This document shows, piece by piece, positions 6,642 to 7,155 of a stretch of DNA of 7,155 nucleotides (position 1 is the stretch's first letter; the number at the start of each line of letters is the position of its first letter). The position numbers and the translations under genes are program-made. Source of the stretch: DATDRQ01 sp035291645 (lineage in GTDB: Bacteria > Chloroflexota > Anaerolineae > Anaerolineales > UBA4823); the NCBI GenBank assembly GCA_035291645.1, contig DATDRQ010000233.1, positions 1 through 7,155 of the forward strand, written 5' to 3'. The notes beneath the pieces are model-generated. The model did no database searches. It saw nothing but the letters and a program-made list of their open reading frames with translations, and had not been told where the DNA came from.

Positions 6642-7155
6642 CCAGAAAGGATCAGTTCATGAAGTACATGAAGGGGAACGCCTTCTATCACTATCTGCTC
6701 ATCACCTTCCTGCTGGCCTTGGGGGTTCTCCTGGCGTCGGGCCCGGCCAGGGCGGGAGATGACCACTCCATCCTGGCAGCCGGTCCTGCGCAGCAAACCG
6801 GATTCAATGTTCACACTGATGAGAACGTTCCACCAGGCGGCGATCTCGAGCCATACCAGCCGGAGGGCGCCGAGGCTGAAGCGGAACCGATGGCAGTCTG
6901 CACCCCGGATATTCCGAACATGATCGCCTACTGGCCCTTGAATGATCAAGACAATCCGGCATTGAAGAAGATCACGTTTTTAAATTTTATGGGCACCAGT
7001 AACGGGGTGTGTACAAAGCCAGGCTGCCCGACCAAGGTACCCGCCGGGATAGTAGGAGGGGCATACAACTTTCTGCCTGACGATGACCCGGATACCAATA
7101 CCGACAAACCCGATCAGATCGACGTCCCCAAGTTCTCAGCCTTGGAATGGAACAA
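6642..7155 (+). repeat. Diverged tandem copy of 5149-5660 (leader plus 5' part of the LamG gene)
   Basis: The second unit repeats the first from the ribosome binding site onward: CCAGAAAGGAT, equal spacing to ATG, then homologous coding sequence to the window edge. At protein level I count by hand about 94 identities over roughly 165 aligned residues (near 57 %) with two single-residue gaps. The longest DNA identity I noticed is the 18 bases at 5499-5516 and 6989-7006. This is an old gene duplication rather than a recent repeat. Confidence 0.8.
6659..7155 (+). CDS. Secreted LamG-domain protein, paralogue of the preceding gene (3' end outside window)
   Basis: The frame is open from ATG 6659 to the window edge, giving 165 residues and two bases. 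Residues 1-32 are a signal peptide (MKYMKGN start, hydrophobic LLITFLLALGVLLASG, probable cleavage after A30-R31-A32). An acidic, Ala/Glu/Pro-rich linker (33-78) follows, then the start of a LamG-type domain with VCTPDIPNMIAYWPLNDQD (80-98), FMGTSNGVCTKPGCPT (110-125) and DQIDVPKFSALEW (152-164). All three cysteines of this part (81, 118, 123) match those of the upstream copy, as do its YQPE and ALEW motifs. AAAGGA at 6646-6651, seven bases upstream, is the ribosome binding site. The rest of LamG, any Ig-like domain and any FLPITIR-like tail would lie beyond the window. Ligand and function are unknown; it is probably a surface or extracellular binding protein. Confidence 0.85.
   Translation, partial: MKYMKGNAFYHYLLITFLLALGVLLASGPARAGDDHSILAAGPAQQTGFNVHTDENVPPGGDLEPYQPEGAEAEAEPMAVCTPDIPNMIAYWPLNDQDNPALKKITFLNFMGTSNGVCTKPGCPTKVPAGIVGGAYNFLPDDDPDTNTDKPDQIDVPKFSALEWN

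Noticed and set aside
1..7155. CRISPR array, tRNA or rRNA gene, insertion sequence, prophage or defence gene
   Set aside because: No spaced direct repeats, cloverleaf-like or rRNA-like sequence, terminal inverted repeats or transposase/integrase motifs were seen on either strand.

Overview
The window looks like a piece of a free-living bacterial chromosome of moderately high G+C content, all genes on the + strand. The best guess for the source is Chloroflexota, perhaps Anaerolineae. The clues are a secreted protein ending in a short hydrophobic-basic FLPITIR tail, multiple GT-C membrane glycosyltransferases, and a DUF4038/collagen-binding-2 type carbohydrate-active protein. This placement is an inference from gene style, not from a marker gene.

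Layout. 1-172: the last 56 codons of a probable glycoside-hydrolase-like protein with a Collagen_bind_2-type C-terminal domain. 173-367: a non-coding stretch with a hairpin just after that gene and a perfect extended -10 promoter element. 368-928: a YdjM-type membrane protein with metal-ligand-like His/Asp motifs, GTG start. 929-1040: a short spacer with a candidate promoter. 1041-5047: a tightly packed three-gene glycosyltransferase operon. Its order is GT-C (PMT/ArnT-like), GT4-type GT-B, then a second and different GT-C, with a 3-nt gap and a 4-nt overlap between genes. 5048-5165: a spacer with a strong ribosome binding site. 5166-6473: a secreted LamG protein with a signal peptide, a LamG/concanavalin-like domain, an Ig-like domain and the FLPITIR tail. 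6474-6658: a spacer with a long hairpin. 6659 to the end: the first 165 codons of a tandem paralogue of the LamG protein, cut by the window edge.

How it may work together (inference). The cytoplasmic GT4 enzyme could add a sugar to a lipid or nucleotide-linked acceptor. The two GT-C enzymes would use polyprenyl-phosphate-linked sugars on the outer face of the membrane. The secreted LamG proteins are surface or extracellular carbohydrate/protein-binding candidates and could be either neighbours or clients of that glycosylation. No CRISPR array, tRNA, rRNA, insertion sequence or phage gene is visible. The most notable signal is the tandem LamG pair: leader, ribosome binding site and fold are shared, while the linker after the signal peptide has diverged.
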